Shown piece after piece: positions 28,943 through 48,000 of a stretch of DNA of 64,000 nucleotides. Numbering within the stretch: position 1 is the first letter of the stretch; every line of letters begins with the position of its first letter. The DNA is from Scylla paramamosain (Eukaryota; Arthropoda; Malacostraca; Decapoda; Portunidae): contig NC_087186.1 of the NCBI RefSeq assembly GCF_035594125.1, positions 2,147,728 through 2,211,727 of the forward strand. The letters run 5' to 3'. The notes below the pieces were generated by a model that worked only from the letters and a program-made list of their open reading frames with translations, was not told the DNA's origin and did no database searches. Both the position numbers and the translations under genes were made by a program.

Positions 28943-29944
28943 TTAGGACGAGAAAAAAGAGTGAGGAATGTACGCCTCCATGCCAGACACTATCACCTCT
29001 GTTATGCGCTCAGCACACAAAGACGGGTCTCTGACACGGAAGCAGTAGTCATTCCAAGGAAAATCAGCAAAATACCTCCTCAAGTCCCCCCAACTAGCAG
29101 AGGCAAAACGCCAGAGGCACCTTCGCTTAGGGGGATCCTGAGGAGGGATTGGAGTGATAGGACAAGATAAAGATATGAGATTGTGATCGGAGGAGACCAA
29201 TGGAGAAGAAAGGGTGACAGCATAAGCAGAAGGATTAGAGGTCAGGAAAAGGTCAAGAATGTTGGGCGTATCTCCAAGACGGTCAGGAATACGAGTAGGG
29301 TGTTGCACCAATTGCTCTAGGTCATGGAGGATAGCAAAGTTGTAGGCTAGTTCACCAGGATGGTCAGTGAAGGGAGAGGAAAGCCAAAGCTGGTGGTGAA
29401 CATTGAAGTCTCCAAGAATGGAGATCTCTGCAAAAGGGAAGAGGGTCAGAATGTGCTCCACTTTGGAAGTTAAGTAGTCAAAGAATTTCTTATAGTCAGA
29501 GGAGTTGGGAGAGATGTATACAGCACAGATAAATTTAGTATGAGAGTGACTCTGTAGTCGTAGCCAGATGGTGGAAAACTCGGAAGATTCAAGAGCGTGG
29601 GCACGAGAGCAGGTTAAGTCATTGCGCACATAAACGCAGCATCCAGCTTTGGATCGAAAATGAGGATAGAGAAAGTAGGAGGGAACAGAAAAGGGGCTAC
29701 TGTCAGTTGCCTCAGACACCTGAGTTTCAGTGAGGAAAAGAAGATGAGGTTTAGAAGAGGAGAGGTGGTGTTCTACAGATTGAAAATTAGATCTTAGACC
29801 GCGAATGTTGCAGAAGTTAATGAAGAAAAAGTTGAGGGGGGTGTCAAGACACTTAGGGTCGTCGACAGAAAGGCAGTCCGACCTGGGGACATTTATGGTC
29901 CCCTCCCCAGATGGGGACTCCGAGGCTGGTGTAGGAGTCGCCAT
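28943..29944 (-). CDS. LINE-A endonuclease domain (N-terminal part of the polyprotein)
   Basis: The 333-codon frame starts with ATGGCGACTCCTACACC at 29944, the native start judged from three copies. APE-type endonucleases nick the target strand to prime reverse transcription. Motifs by residue: NIRG at 46-49, catalytic Glu in TETQ at 72-75, GDFN at 178-181 and SDHN at 252-255, all the expected residues. The frame breaks near 28945 at FFSS, inside the linker before RT (other copies read [12 protein letters not shown]). No separate ORF1 precedes it; about 100 bp upstream is leader. The intact motif set suggests recent activity of the source element. Confidence 0.85.
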   Translation of the reverse strand: MATPTPASESPSGEGTINVPRSDCLSVDDPKCLDTPLNFFFINFCNIRGLRSNFQSVEHHLSSSKPHLLFLTETQVSEATDSSPFSVPSYFLYPHFRSKAGCCVYVRNDLTCSRAHALESSEFSTIWLRLQSHSHTKFICAVYISPNSSDYKKFFDYLTSKVEHILTLFPFAEISILGDFNVHHQLWLSSPFTDHPGELAYNFAILHDLEQLVQHPTRIPDRLGDTPNILDLFLTSNPSAYAVTLSSPLVSSDHNLISLSCPITPIPPQDPPKRRCLWRFASASWGDLRRYFADFPWNDYCFRVRDPSLCAERITEVIVSGMEAYIPHSFFSS

Positions 29945-30052
29945 GATGATTTTAAAATTTTTGGGTGAAGGGTGTGTGTGTTATTAGGTGCTTGTACTTT
30001 TGTGAGGAGGAAGAGAGTTGTCTTTAGAGGGCAGGCTGTGACTGTCCCCTTG

Positions 30053-30907
30053 TAAGATTTAGATAGGATGAATGACGATAGATAGAATAGATAGACAGAA
30101 TGGACGATAGATGGCAAATGTAATTTAATATCTACAAATATAAAGTACTTAATGTAGGTAGAGGAAACCCACACAGTAGATACACAATAAGCAACGAAAC
30201 TCTGGTAGGTACAGGGTAGGAGAAAGGTTTAAGAATTATAGTTACCTCTGAACTCTGTCTAGGAAAACAATGCATAGAGGCCAGAAACAGGGCAAAAAGG
30301 GTATTAGGATTCATTTTTAGGAGTGTTAAAAGTAGAAAGCTCGAAGTAATATTATAGTTATATTTGGCGCTGGTCAGACCTCATCTAGACTACGCTGTAC
30401 AGTTCTGGTCCCCACATTACAGGAAAGGTATATGGCTATTAGAATCAGTACAGAGGAGAATGACTAAAAGGATATACGGGATGAGAAGCATTCCTTACGA
30501 CGCAAGACTGAAGCTGTTAAATTTACATTCTTTAGAGAGACGTAGGTTAAGAGGGGATAGAAGTCTTTAAGTGGTATAAGGTTTATAACAAGGGGGATGT
30601 AAGCAAAATTCTTAGGATTAGCAACCACGATAGAACAAGAAATAACGGGTTCAAGCTTGAGAAAATTTAGGTTTAAAAAGGAAATATGAAGAAATTGGTT
30701 CTCAAATAGAGTGGTAGATGAGTGGAACGGACTCAGTAATCATGTTGTTAGTGCTAAGACATTAGGGAACTTGAAGAGAAGATGAGACAGGTTTATGGAT
30801 GGGGATGATAGCTGGAAATAAGTAGGTATATTTTGATACAGGGAATGCCACATATAAGCCTGGTCGTTTCTTGCTACTTCTCTTATTTCTTATGGTCTTC
30901 TGTTCTA
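30053..30907 (+). mobile_element. CR1-like LINE, right part
   Basis: Continues the protein cut at 23911: LDRMND.., then [56 protein letters not shown] and [14 protein letters not shown], the standard C-terminal region of CR1/L2 RT proteins. The 3' UTR shows the CR1-type end (TTGCTACTTCTCTTATTTCT followed by TATGGTCTTCTGTTCTA). An open stretch covers 30364-30570. Several stops. Confidence 0.78.
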
Positions 30908-32480
<1,573 letters not shown>

Positions 32481-32589
32481 TAGACAGAGAGATAAATAGA
32501 ATAACTGCCTTCCTCCAGTCTAAATATTTAACGATTCTTCTCTCTATCCCAGTTCATACATTAAAAGCATCCAAAGCACTACAACATTC

Positions 32590-33330
32590 TCGCTATACTT
32601 TTTTTTTTTGTTTCATTTCTACAGTTATTGTATGTATGCCCCTAGCTTTGCCACACTTTAACCCAGCTATCACTTTCTGAACCTCATCTTTACTAATTAT
32701 TCGCTGCATATATGTTCCATCTCCACCTGCTTCTGTACCTACAGTGTGAATATTACTGCCTCCCTTACTGGTACGTCTTTTCCACACGTCTTCCATGGTT
32801 CCATTATCTCCTTGCTACAAGATCTCCATCCTCTCTCTTTATTCTCGTACTTTCATTCTCCTCTACTCACTTCCTTCCAAAACAACTTATTCTCATAAAA
32901 TCTTGCCATTTTATTCATGGTTATATTCCAAAACCAGTGCTATTTTTATCTTATTTTCTTCTGAACGTTTTGGTTTCCTATGCCACTTTTTTCTGCAACA
33001 TTTTCTCGAAAGACGTGTTTCCCTTCCCCTTTTAACAGCATTCGTAATCTTTTATTTCACCCATGAGTTTTTTTGTTTTTTTTCTACCCCATCACTTATG
33101 TTGCTGCTGTAGCCACTATATCCTTGAATACTTTAAAGGCCTCTACATTTAATTCCCTACCACCCTACCTTCTCTGAGTCTTTCATATGCCTTTTTTTTT
33201 TTTTTCTTATACCAATCTCTATAATCCTTCTTGGCTAACATTTCACTAGCCAATATCGTACTTACTTTTCTCTCTTTATCAATGTTGCTATTATATTTCC
33301 ATCTACCTTCCATTTTAATTTTAACTAATG
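32590..33330 (-). mobile_element. Third-family non-LTR RT fragment
   Basis: The minus strand reads MEDVWKRRTSKGGSNIH.. then [20 protein letters not shown] and IHTITVEM, the RT entry motif of LINEs (consensus EVxxAIxxLKxGKAxGxDxIxxEM). Upstream on the same strand, decayed text resembles the linker of such elements (KEARKDYRDW near 33200, ENESTRIKREDGDLVAR near 32830). It differs from both LINE-A and the CR1-like element. Stops in all frames. Confidence 0.6.
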
Positions 33331-34100
33331 AAAAATCACTCTCACAGAAATAACGTCAATCACATGTCTGTTTAATCTCTCATCATTTGTTACATAAATA
33401 ATCAGACTCTTATGTAGAGCACGCTCATCTCTTCCATGAGTATATGTTAATCATTTTATTTTGGAAAAAAATGTCTTCACCAGAAACAATTGTCTTTCTG
33501 CACACACATACTTTCTGCACCCAGTTTAATTCTCCCTATCTATTTATCATGTTCCTACTACATCTGATACTTCACTGCTGCCAATGTTTTTATTCATATT
33601 TCTTACTAAAACTATTTCCTCTCCCTATTCTAAAATTTTCTCATTTCCTCTCTTCCTTTCTCACTTCTATTGTTAGAAGTGTACACACACAAATCCATAC
33701 ATTCTCATGTATCCCTGTTTTTCCGCTGCCCACTCTATCACAAATCGTAGCTGTGCATGTGTCTCTATACCTTTCCATACTGTTGGAGACTTACTTGGTG
33801 CACATCCTGCTTTTAATTTTCAATTATTTCTCTCATCAACAGTACACCACACAACTCTTCCTTTAACGCCCTCACCTCACCTCACTCTCATTTCCTTTAA
33901 TGCAGCCAATCATTCCCGAACATTCCAAGCGTGTCTCGTCATCGTTAGTGTTCACACATCATTCAGTTTGCCAAAAGAGGCAGGCAAACCCGTACGAACA
34001 ACATTGACATTTTTTTATCATTCAGATGTGTGTGCTAATATGTAATTATAAGTTATAACTAGTTAGCAAGACGTCATGCATATCTCCTTTCCCTTTGCAG
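33331..34100. other. Non-coding region left of the small exons
   Basis: T/C-rich on +, possibly the continued decay of the LINE fragment. ORFs of 112-140 codons here (33444-33866, 33707-34045) lack any recognisable motif. Ends in the splice acceptor at 34091-34100. Confidence 0.4.
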
Positions 34101-34144
34101 TGCGGATGGGGTAACATCAACGGCCTCAACATCCCTTTCGAAGA
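34101..34144 (+). CDS. Internal exon 1 of an unrecognised host gene
   Basis: A 44 bp exon bounded by a strong acceptor (CCCTTTGCAG, 34091-34100) and donor (GTAAGTAA, 34145). It reads CGWGNINGLNIPFE and then two bases (GA). These two bases plus the first G of the exon at 34350 give Glu, so the two exons join in phase. Codon usage is GC-richer than the surroundings. The residues CGWG recall serine proteases, but that is too little to assign. Neighbouring exons were not found. Confidence 0.55.
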
Positions 34145-34349
34145 GTAAGTAATTTTTTTCCTCAACATCCATGTCAGTTTGTATGAAAAAAAAAAATAAT
34201 AATAATAAGGTAGCGAAAGATGAATGTCGACACGTTCATTTATAATCAATACAAAATATAACTTTTCTGTGCTGCAGCTTAGTATTTATTTCATTTTATA
34301 CACAAATAATCCATTCACCTTCGTATGTTCTAGTGACTCTTAGTTTCAG

Positions 34350-34414
34350 GGAGCTGTCGCCCTCCGAGACCAACCTCTCCGGTAGCGAAGGAGACTATAT
34401 CGAACCAAAGGAAG
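34350..34414 (+). CDS. Internal exon 2 of an unrecognised host gene
   Basis: A 65 bp exon with acceptor TTAGTTTCAG (34340-34349) and donor GTGAGT (34415). It reads EELSPSETNLSGSEGDYIEP and KE, then one base. The sequence is acidic and Ser-rich, with no membrane segment and no known domain. The TYR context DYIEP looks like a possible kinase or SH2-type motif, which is speculation. No ORF longer than the exon exists, so only splicing logic supports it. The intron between the two exons is 205 bp. Confidence 0.55.
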
Positions 34415-34605
34415 GTGAGTCATAATTACACGTTCAGCATCTCTTGTAGCAATAGTAGTCACTTCCACTCAAAGGATTATGTTTTGTGCTCATTGATTTT
34501 GATATATTGGTCTCCTTTTTCAAGACTCATTAAAACTCAAAACAAATCAGAACTGTAAGACTTATGGATTAACACATATTATGAGACTTTGTGTGTGCAA
34601 GATAG
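34415..34605. other. Intron or intergenic sequence
   Basis: Donor at the left edge; nothing else recognised before LINE-A copy 8 begins. Confidence 0.5.
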
Positions 34606-36219
34606 GAGGTAGTAGACACCTGCCAAAACGATAATTACTTCATGGGGTCTGAAGCACTGGATCAGCTGGTGCTTAAAACTTACCATAACCCAACTGTGAC
34701 CTCACTGAATATTTCCTTTTTTCTCTCACAACACACAGGGGCAGTCACTGCCTACCTTCTAAACAGAACTCTCTTCCTTCATACAAAACTACATGGACTT
34801 AATTACATACACGCTTCACTCAAAATTCTAAAGTAATATGGCGACTCCTTCACCGGACTAAGAGTCTCCATCTGGGGAGGGTTTCACAAATGTCTCCAGG
34901 TCGGATTGCTCTTCTGATATTAACGCTATGTGTCTTGACATCCCTACCAACATTTTGTTGTTTAGCTTCTGCAAGATTCGCGGCTTTAGACTTAATTTTA
35001 AGTGTGTTGAACACCACCTCTGCTCTACTAAACCTCATTTTCTTTTTTTCTCACTAAAACACAGGTATTTCAGGCAACTGACAGTAAGCCCTTTTCTGTT
35101 CCCTCCTACTTATCTATCCTCATTTTCAATCCAAAGCTGCATGTTTCATCTATGTGACCAACGACTTAACTTGCTCTTCTGCCAGTGCTCTTGAATCTTT
35201 CGAGTATTCTTTAGAGTTTAGAGTATTTCTTTAGAGTTTTTTTTTTTTTTTCCTAAAGTGGAGCACATTCTGACTACCTTCCCTTTTGCAAAGAAATCCA
35301 TTCTTGGAGACTAGAATGTTCACCACCAACTTTGTCTCTCCTCTCCCTTCATTGATCATCCTGGTGAATTAACTATGTAATCCTCGACGACCTAGGGCAA
35401 CTGGTGCAACATCCTACTCTTATTCCTGTCTTGGAGATACGCCCAACATTCTTGAACATTTCCTAACGTCTAATCTTGCTACTTATTCTGTCACCATGTC
35501 TTCTCCGTTGGGCTCGTCTGATCATTATCTCATATCTGTATCTTGTCCTGTTGCTACAATCCTTTCTCTGGATCCTACAAAGCGGAGATGCCTCTGGCGT
35601 TTTGCCTCTGCTAAATGGAAGAACCTGATAAGGTATTATGCTGATTTTCCTAGGAATGACAATTGTTCTTTTTCAGAGACCCGTCACTGTGTGCTAAACG
35701 CATAACAGAGGTAGTAATCCCTGGCATGGAGTTATACTTTCATTATTCTTTACCTCGAACTACACCTTCCAAATCTTAGTTTGACAGAAACTATTGCTGT
35801 GCTATACATGGTACAGAGATGGCCCACAAAAGGTTGGCCTTTCAATCACCTGAATCTCATGCGCTTTATATTTCGACCAGGAATCATGTCAAGTCTGTTC
35901 TACAACTACCCAAAAATTTCGTTAATAATAGAATGTGTTAAAATCTTTCTATCTCCCCTCGTGACTTCTGGTACCTAGCCAAAAACATTTCAATTAACTT
36001 TGCTTCTCCATCTTTCCTTTCTTTATTTCATCCTGATGGCACCACTGCCATCTTATCTATTTCTAAAGCTAAAATATTCGCAGAAACCTTTACTAAAAAT
36101 TATTCCTTGTTCCACCCTCTCTTCCACCTTCTAACTAATTTATGCTATGCATTAAAATCCTTCACAGTGATGTGGCCTAAGCTCTCGGAGGAATGAATTA
36201 TGGACCTGAAGGGGTCTCT
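34606..36219 (+). mobile_element. LINE-A copy 8, full 5' leader, truncated in RT
   Basis: The leader at 34606-34835 matches that of copy 2. The endonuclease lies at 34838-35770: ATGGCGACTCC at 34838, [20 protein letters not shown] and [10 protein letters not shown], with frameshifts and stops. The RT start continues to GPEGVSH (36210), where endonuclease sequence begins again: the junction with copy 9. Dead copy. Confidence 0.82.
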
Positions 36220-38610
<2,391 letters not shown>

Positions 38611-39390
38611 AGTGCATCTTAGGAAAATATCACACGGGTCACATCTCACCTCACTTCCCCACGTGCTTCTGTCCAGAAGGAAAACGCACTCCTTTTCTTT
38701 CCTTCTTTGGATAATCACATAGGCCTATGGTAATATTGAGAATTCAGTTCAGTACCAGACTCTGAAGAGAACACACTGTGTCATCTCATCTGTACATGAA
38801 GTAAACGTCCAGCACTGCAAGATGTAACTCCTTCACAACGTCCCCATCCTTTACAAGGCATGATGGGGGTACGACGTACCATTTCCGGTACATATGGTGT
38901 CATCGTCGGGAAATGAGAAACGCTGTTCTACGACAGTATATGTAATGCCAGTTAAAAATACAAGCTGCCATCTTTGATTTACAACCTTTCTCGTTTTAAA
39001 TCCTGTCTACTCACCCGTCTCTGCTTGAAAAGGTAATTCTTGCTTGAGATAGTCCCTGAGTTTGACCTTAATTCCGTTTTCCTCATGATCGCCAATCTTA
39101 CTTTATGCCCCTGAAGAACGCTGCATCGTCTGATCCTTTTTGCACGTTTTATCTTTTATTTTTCATTATGTGTGTATATGTATATGTTTTTGCTTCATTT
39201 ATATTTCCTATTGTATGTTCTTTTCGCTTGTTCCATTGACATTTTTTTTATTTCCGTACTACAATGTTAGGTACACATTCCTTATTTATCTTAGTTATCT
39301 TAGCTTTTTTGCATTATATAATTTTATATCGGTTAGGGACAGCTGTCGGTTATTGTGGCCAACCATTATGCACCAATATAATAAGTATTA
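38611..39390. other. Unclassified single-copy-looking region
   Basis: Mixed composition at 38611-39130, T-rich at 39130-39300. An ORF at 39140-39520 is Tyr-rich because of the following microsatellite. No domain or splice pattern was convincing. Confidence 0.5.
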
Positions 39391-39401
39391 TTACTACTTC
39401 A

Positions 39402-39475
<74 letters not shown>

Positions 39476-39604
39476 AACTACTACTACCATTACTACAACT
39501 ATTACTACTGCTACTACTAGTGCTATTACTACAACTTCTACTACTACTACTACTACTATTATTACTACTACTACTACTACTACTACTACTTATACTACTA
39601 CTAG
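39391..39604. repeat. (TAC)n / ACT microsatellite
   Basis: About 210 bp of ACT triplets with variants; poly-Tyr, poly-Thr and poly-Ser frames are artefacts. Confidence 0.95.
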
Positions 39605-39879
39605 AGTATGACACTAGACACCGAATGAACCACACACTTCCTTTTGACTGCTGCCTGCTACAACTGTAGACTGCACCGGGAATACAACGTATTGTTGTGA
39701 TTGTCTTCTGTTATCTAAACCTACAAAGTATACAAAGATTGTTGTGTACTATTAATGGATATATCGTGACTAGCTAGCTGTTGAGTGTACTTCCTGTTAC
39801 AACCTCTGACAACTGTGTGATGTTCCTACTGGTGTCACTGAGAGATCCTAATCTACAATTCAATGACTTCGTAGGCTGT

Positions 39880-40724
39880 AATTATGCCATATACAAGGCA
39901 AAATACTGACGCAGACAAAGTCCATCAAAGACCTATGGAAATGCCAAAGAAACATCAAAAAACAATCCCAAATGAAAGTGCTACCAACGATGACCATAAT
40001 GACCAACTCATAACCACCTTCTTGATCTCTTGATCTGAGGAATCGAAGGCAATGGTTAAGATCATCACCGCAGTCATCAACAAGCTGCTTAAACCGAAAT
40101 AAAAACATTAAAAGAACCACTTTCTTCAAAAGCCAAGAAAATAGCAAATATGCAAGGTGGGTGGGGGTTGTCATCTGGCAACTTATAGCGCTTGCGCTCG
40201 TCCCACTCTGCCTTCTCCGTTATGTTTAATAATAATAATAATAATAATAAATGAACGGAAAGATATGGTATGCGAGCCGGAAATTGACATTGATTCAGTG
40301 AACTGGCATCAACGATATATTAATATATCAATGGTCCTAATGTGTCAGATGAAATTAGCCGCGAAAGTACTGCCTAACTTCATTCTCAGTATCATAAAAG
40401 ATGATTTAAAAATCAGCATGTATTAAAGTGACGTCAACGGACCGCATAGATTTGGTTCAACACAAGTGCAGAGAGAAACGATCAACTTTAGTAAAACCCG
40501 CTCAACGAGGACTGAAATATGACCTGATTGTTGTCTTAATGACGCTAAAGGTTCAAATCTACATGAACGAGAGTTTGACCACTAAAAGACGAAAATTTCT
40601 TTTAATTATGTACTTAACATCAGTAGAAATAACAAGAAGCTACAACAGCGTTGCACAAAAAAATGGGAAGATAATTGTCAAGCGAAAGAAACATCTCATT
40701 GTGGAGCTTAAAAACATTTTTTGA
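39880..40724 (+). pseudogene. LINE ORF1-like remnant with a baculovirus-FP25K-like C-terminal domain
   Basis: Pieces in order: ESATNDDHNDQLITTFLIS and KAMVKIITAVINKLLKPK (39880-40100), coiled-coil-like; EIDIDSVNWHQRYINISMVL (40257-40426), then DLKISMY, a stop, and SDVNGPHRFGSTQVQREK, which fits the HR(I/L)G motif of this domain; and VQIYMNESLTTKRRKFLLIM then KNGKIIVKRKKH (40428-40724), which fits the YINExLTxxxxxLL and KNGKIxxRK signature. This domain is known from insect LINE ORF1 proteins and from the FP proteins. Stops and at least one frameshift; a TAA repeat sits at 40231-40250. No RT follows, since LINE-A copy 10 starts at 40905. Confidence 0.5.
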
Positions 40725-40904
40725 TAAGTACCCGCATATCAAAGATACTTATGTTTCATTTGCTTAATTTCCTTTACTCATATAAATCCTTTTCTATGAC
40801 AATCATTAATTTAATTACTCTCAATACTCTCAATACTCTCTTTACCTTTACACAAGTAATTATTAATGTCTTAAATAGCAAGAGCAACAATAACTACTAC
40901 CTCA

Positions 40905-42633
<1,729 letters not shown>

Positions 42634-45600
42634 TCACCTACTCCACACAAAACTACAAGCATCTAATAACATACACACACACCCTTCTCTCAAAATTTCA
42701 AAATTGTCACAGCGACGCCTACACCAACATCAGAGTCCACATCTGAGGAAGGGACCACAAATGTCTTTAGGTCGGACTGCCCTTCTGACAACGACCTTAA
42801 GTGTCTTGACATCTCCCTTAACTTTTATTCATTAACTTTTGCAACATTCGCGGTCTAAGATCTAATTTTCATTCTAAAGAACACCACCTCTCCTCTTCTA
42901 AGCCTTCTTTTCCTCACTGACACACGTGTCTGAGGCAACTGACTGTTGCCAATTTTCTATTCCATCCTACTTTCTCTATCCTCATTTTCAATCTAAAACT
43001 GGATGTTGCGATTATGTGCGCAACGACTTAACTTGCTTTCGTGCCCAAGCACTTGAATCTATAGAGTCACTCTCAAACTAAATTTATCTGTTCTCTATAC
43101 TCCTTACATAACTCCTCTGACTATAAGAAATTCTTTGACTACTTAACATTGAAAGTGGAACACATTCTGACTTTCTTCCCTTTTCCAGAGATCTCCATTT
43201 TTGGACTATAGAGTCACTCTCAAACTAAATTTATCTGTTCTCTATACTCCTTACATAACTCCTCTGACTATAAGAAATTCTTTGACTACTTAACATTGAA
43301 AGTGGAACACATTCTGACTTTCTTCCCTTTTCCAGAGATCTCCATTTTTGGAGACTTCAACATCTTTGGTTTTCCTCTCCCTTCCCTGACCATCATGGTA
43401 AACTAGCCTTCAACTTTGCTATGCTCCATGACCTAGAGCAATTGGTGCAGCACCCTAATCGTATTCCTGACCGTCTTGGAGATACGCCCAACATACCTTT
43501 TCCTGAGATCTAATCCTTCTGCTTACGCTTTCACCCTCTCTTCTCCGTTGGGCCCCTCCGATCACAATCTCATATCTGTATCTTTTCCTTTCTCTCCAGT
43601 CCTTCCTCAGGATCCACCTGAGCGAAGGTGCCTCTGGCGTTTTGCCTCTGCTAGTTGGGAGGACCTGAGGAGGTATTTTTTCTGATTTTCCTTGGAATGT
43701 CTACCGCTTCTGTGTCAGAGACACGTCCTTGTGTGCCGAGCGCATAACAAAGGTAATTGTGTCTGGCGTGGAGGCGTATATTACTCACTCTTTTTCTCAA
43801 ACTAAACCTTCCAAACCTTAATTTAATGCAGCTTGTTGTCGTGCTGTATATAATAAATAGGAGGCCCACAAAAGGTACTTAAACCTTCCGTCACCAGAAT
43901 CTCATGAACGCTATATTTCTACCCGGAACATGCCAGAATCTGTTCTCAAACTATCCAAAAGCTCCTTCATTAACAAAAGGTGTCAAAATCTTTCAAGATC
44001 TAACTCCCTTCGTGACCTGTGGCATCTAGCCGAAAATATCTCCAATAACATTGTTTCTTCTTTCCCCTCCTTTACGTTAACCAGATGGCACCACTGCTAT
44101 CACATCTCTCTAAAGCTGAACTCTTCGCTCAAACTTTTGCTAAAAACTTTACCCTGGACGATTCAAGGTTTGTTCCTCCCTATCTCCTCCGTCCTCTGAC
44201 TACATCATGCTACCTATTAAAATTATTCGCAATGATGTTTTCCATGCCCTCGCTCTCCTAAACCCTCAGAAGGCTTATGGACCTGATGGGATCCCTCCTA
44301 TTGTCCTCCGAAGCTGTGTCTCCGTGCTTGCACCTTGCCTAGCCAATCTCTATAGCTTATGTCTATCAACATCTACCTTTCTTTCTTGCTGGAAGTTTGC
44401 CTACATTTAGATTGTTCCTAAAAGGGGTGACCGTTCTAATCCCTTAAACTACAGTCCTATTGCTCTAATTTCCTGTCTATCTAAAGTTTTTTAATCTATC
44501 CTCAAAAGGAAGATACTTAAACATCTATCACTTAACAACCTTCTATCTGATCGTCAGTATGGGTTCCATCAAGGCCGCTCTATTGGTGATCTTATGGTTT
44601 TCATTAATGAATCTTGTCATCTTTTTTTTTATATTTTGGTGAAACTTTTGCTGTTGTCTTGGATACATGAAATGCTTTTGATAGATTCTGGCACAAAGCA
44701 TTGATTTCCAAACTACTTTCCTACGGCTTCTATTCTTCTCTCTCCAACTTCATCTGAAGTTTCCTTTCTGACTATTCTATTGTTGCTGTGGTAGACGGTC
44801 ACTATTCTTCTCCTAAATCTATTAAGAGTGGTGTTCCGCAGGTATCTGTACTTTCACCCACTCTCTTATTATTTATGAATGACTTTTTAAACCAAATTTC
44901 TTGTCCTATCTACTCCTACGTTGATGAAACCACCCTGCACTTTTCCATGTCTTTTCATTCACATCCAGGAAGTAAACATTTCACGATGGGAAGCCACAGA
45001 ACGCCCGACTTCTGATCTTTCTAAAATTTCTGATTGGGGCAGAGCAATGTTCAATGCCTCAAAAACTCAATTCCTCAATCTATCAACTCGACACACCCTT
45101 CCAGACTACTATCCCCTCTTCTTCAGTGACACTCAACTACCCCCCTCTTCTACACTGAACCTCCTCGGTCTATCCTTTACTTGTAATCTGAACTAGAAAC
45201 TTCACATCACATCTCTAGCTAAAACAGCTTCAATGAAGTTAGGTGTTAGATATTATTTTTCTCACCCCCCCAGCTGTTAACTCTGTACAGGGGCCTTATT
45301 CGTTCATGTATGCAGTATGCTTCACATGTCTCGGGGGATTCCACTCATACCGCTCTTCTAGACAGTGTGGAATCAAAAAGCTTTTCGTCATATCAACTCT
45401 TCTCCTCTAACTGACTCTCTTCAGCTTCACTCTCATCGCCGCAATGTTGTATCTCTAGCTGTCTTCTATGTCTATTTTCATGGTAACTGCTTCCCTGATC
45501 TTGCTAACTGCATGCCTCCAATCCTCGCGTGGCCTCGCTGCACAAGACTTTCTTCTTTCTCTCACCCCTATTCTGTCCACCTCTCTAATGCAAGAGAGAT

Positions 45601-45755
45601 ATTCTGGTAATCTCTGGAACTCCCTGCTTGCTTCTGTATTTTCACCCTCCTACGACTTGAATCCTTTAAAGAGGGAGGCTTCAAGACACTTATCCTTCAA
45701 TTTTTTATTATCTATTTGGACCCTTTTCTGGGATTGGCATCTTAGTGAGCTTTTT
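42634..45755 (+). mobile_element. LINE-A copy 11, nearly full length, with an internal tandem duplication
   Basis: Begins inside the 5' leader (CTCCACACAAAACTACAAGC). It carries endonuclease, RT and 3' UTR to a T run at 45750. Decayed: stops through the endonuclease, YADD read as YVDE near 44922, and RT fragments at 43930-44199, 44207-44410, 44788-45015 and 45365-45610. The 147 bp duplication is listed separately. Confidence 0.82.
43059..43352 (+). repeat. Exact tandem duplication, 2 x 147 bp
   Basis: Unit 1 43059-43205 and unit 2 43206-43352 look identical base for base and start CTATAGAGTCACTC. They lie in the endonuclease of LINE-A copy 11, which is otherwise heavily mutated, so the duplication is much younger than the insertion. 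Confidence 0.9.
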
Positions 45756-46965
45756 TTTTTAACTGCTTCTTCATCCTTTCCTCCTTTATTTCAACCTGAT
45801 AACACCACTGCCATCTGATCTGTTTCTAAAGCTTAAATCTTCGCTCAAACCTTTGATAAAAACTCAAACTTAGATAATTCATGGCTTGTTCCTACTTCTC
45901 GTCAACCCTCTATCTACTTCATGCTACCCATTAAAATCTTTCACAGTGATGTTTTTCATCCCTCGCTTGCCTAAACCCTCGGAAGGCATGTGGACCTCAT
46001 GGAGTCCCTTCTATTGTTCTCCGAAACTGTGCCTCCGTGCTTGGACTTTTCCAAGTCAAACTCTTTCAACTCTGTCTATCCACATCTACCTTTCTGAAAG
46101 TTCTCCTACATTCATTTTGTTCCTAAAAAGGGTGCCGGTTCTAATCCATCGAACTATCTTCTTATTCCCTTAATTTCCTGCATATTAAGTTTTTTAATCT
46201 ATCCTCAACAGGAAGATTCTTATATATCTATCTCTTCGCAGCGTTCTATCTAATCGCAGATAAGGTTTCAGTCTACGTGGCTTTCCTTAATGAGCCTTGG
46301 TCATCCTCATATTTTAGTAAAAATTTTGATGTTTTAGACAAATCAAAAGGTTTTGAGAGAGTGTGGCACAAAGCTTTGTTTTCCAAACTACCCTGCTGCG
46401 GTTTCTATCCTTCTCTCTGTAACTTAAACTCAACTTTCCTTTGTGATAGTTCTGTTGCTGCTGCAACACTGTCCTTCTCCTAAATCTATTAATAGTGGTG
46501 TTCCTAATGGTTCTGGCTTGTCACTAACTCTTCTTATTATTCACCAATTACCTTGTAAACTAAACTTGTTGTCCTATTCACTCCTACACTCATGGTACCA
46601 CCTTACAATATTTCCACGTATTTTCCTAGACGTCCAAACTTTCAGAAAGTAAACAATTTGTGCAGGGTAGCTGCAGAACTCTTGATTTCTGATCTCTCCA
46701 AAATTTGGAGTTAGGGCAGAACAAACTTACTATTGTTCAATGACTCAAAAAGTCAATTCTTCTGTCAGGTCAACACAAGCTTTCAGACAATTATCCGCTA
46801 TTCTTCAATGGCACCCAACTATCCCTCTCTTGTACACTAAACTAAACTGATCTAAACTAATCTAAACTGGAAAACTCAGATATCATCTCTAGCTAAAACA
46901 GTTTCTATGAACTTAGATGTTTTGAGTCGTCCCCACTATTTTTTTTTTCTCACTTCCCAAATACT
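45756..46965 (+). mobile_element. LINE-A copy 12, RT fragment
   Basis: Follows copy 11 head to tail. Reads from the PPLFQPD-like start (45780) through NPRKACGPHGVPSIVLRNCA, KGFERVWHKALFSKLPCCGF (46277-46483) and SGVPNGSGLS, to KTVSMNLDVLS near 46920. It fades into a TTA microsatellite. No YADD box is preserved. Dead copy. Confidence 0.78.
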
Positions 46966-46974
46966 TACTCTTAC

Positions 46975-48000
<1,026 letters not shown>

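Larger units (their letters stand above)
26868..30052 (-). mobile_element. LINE-A copy 6, nearly complete and young
   Basis: Includes 3' poly(A) (T run at 26867-26880 on +), a 3' UTR with the GGCCAGTATCCTTCCTACAT signature, RT, endonuclease with a start codon, and about 100 bp of 5' leader ending at GGGGACAGTC (about 30047). About 3.2 kb. It is the best template for the family ORF in this window. To the right, CR1-like sequence resumes. Confidence 0.9.
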
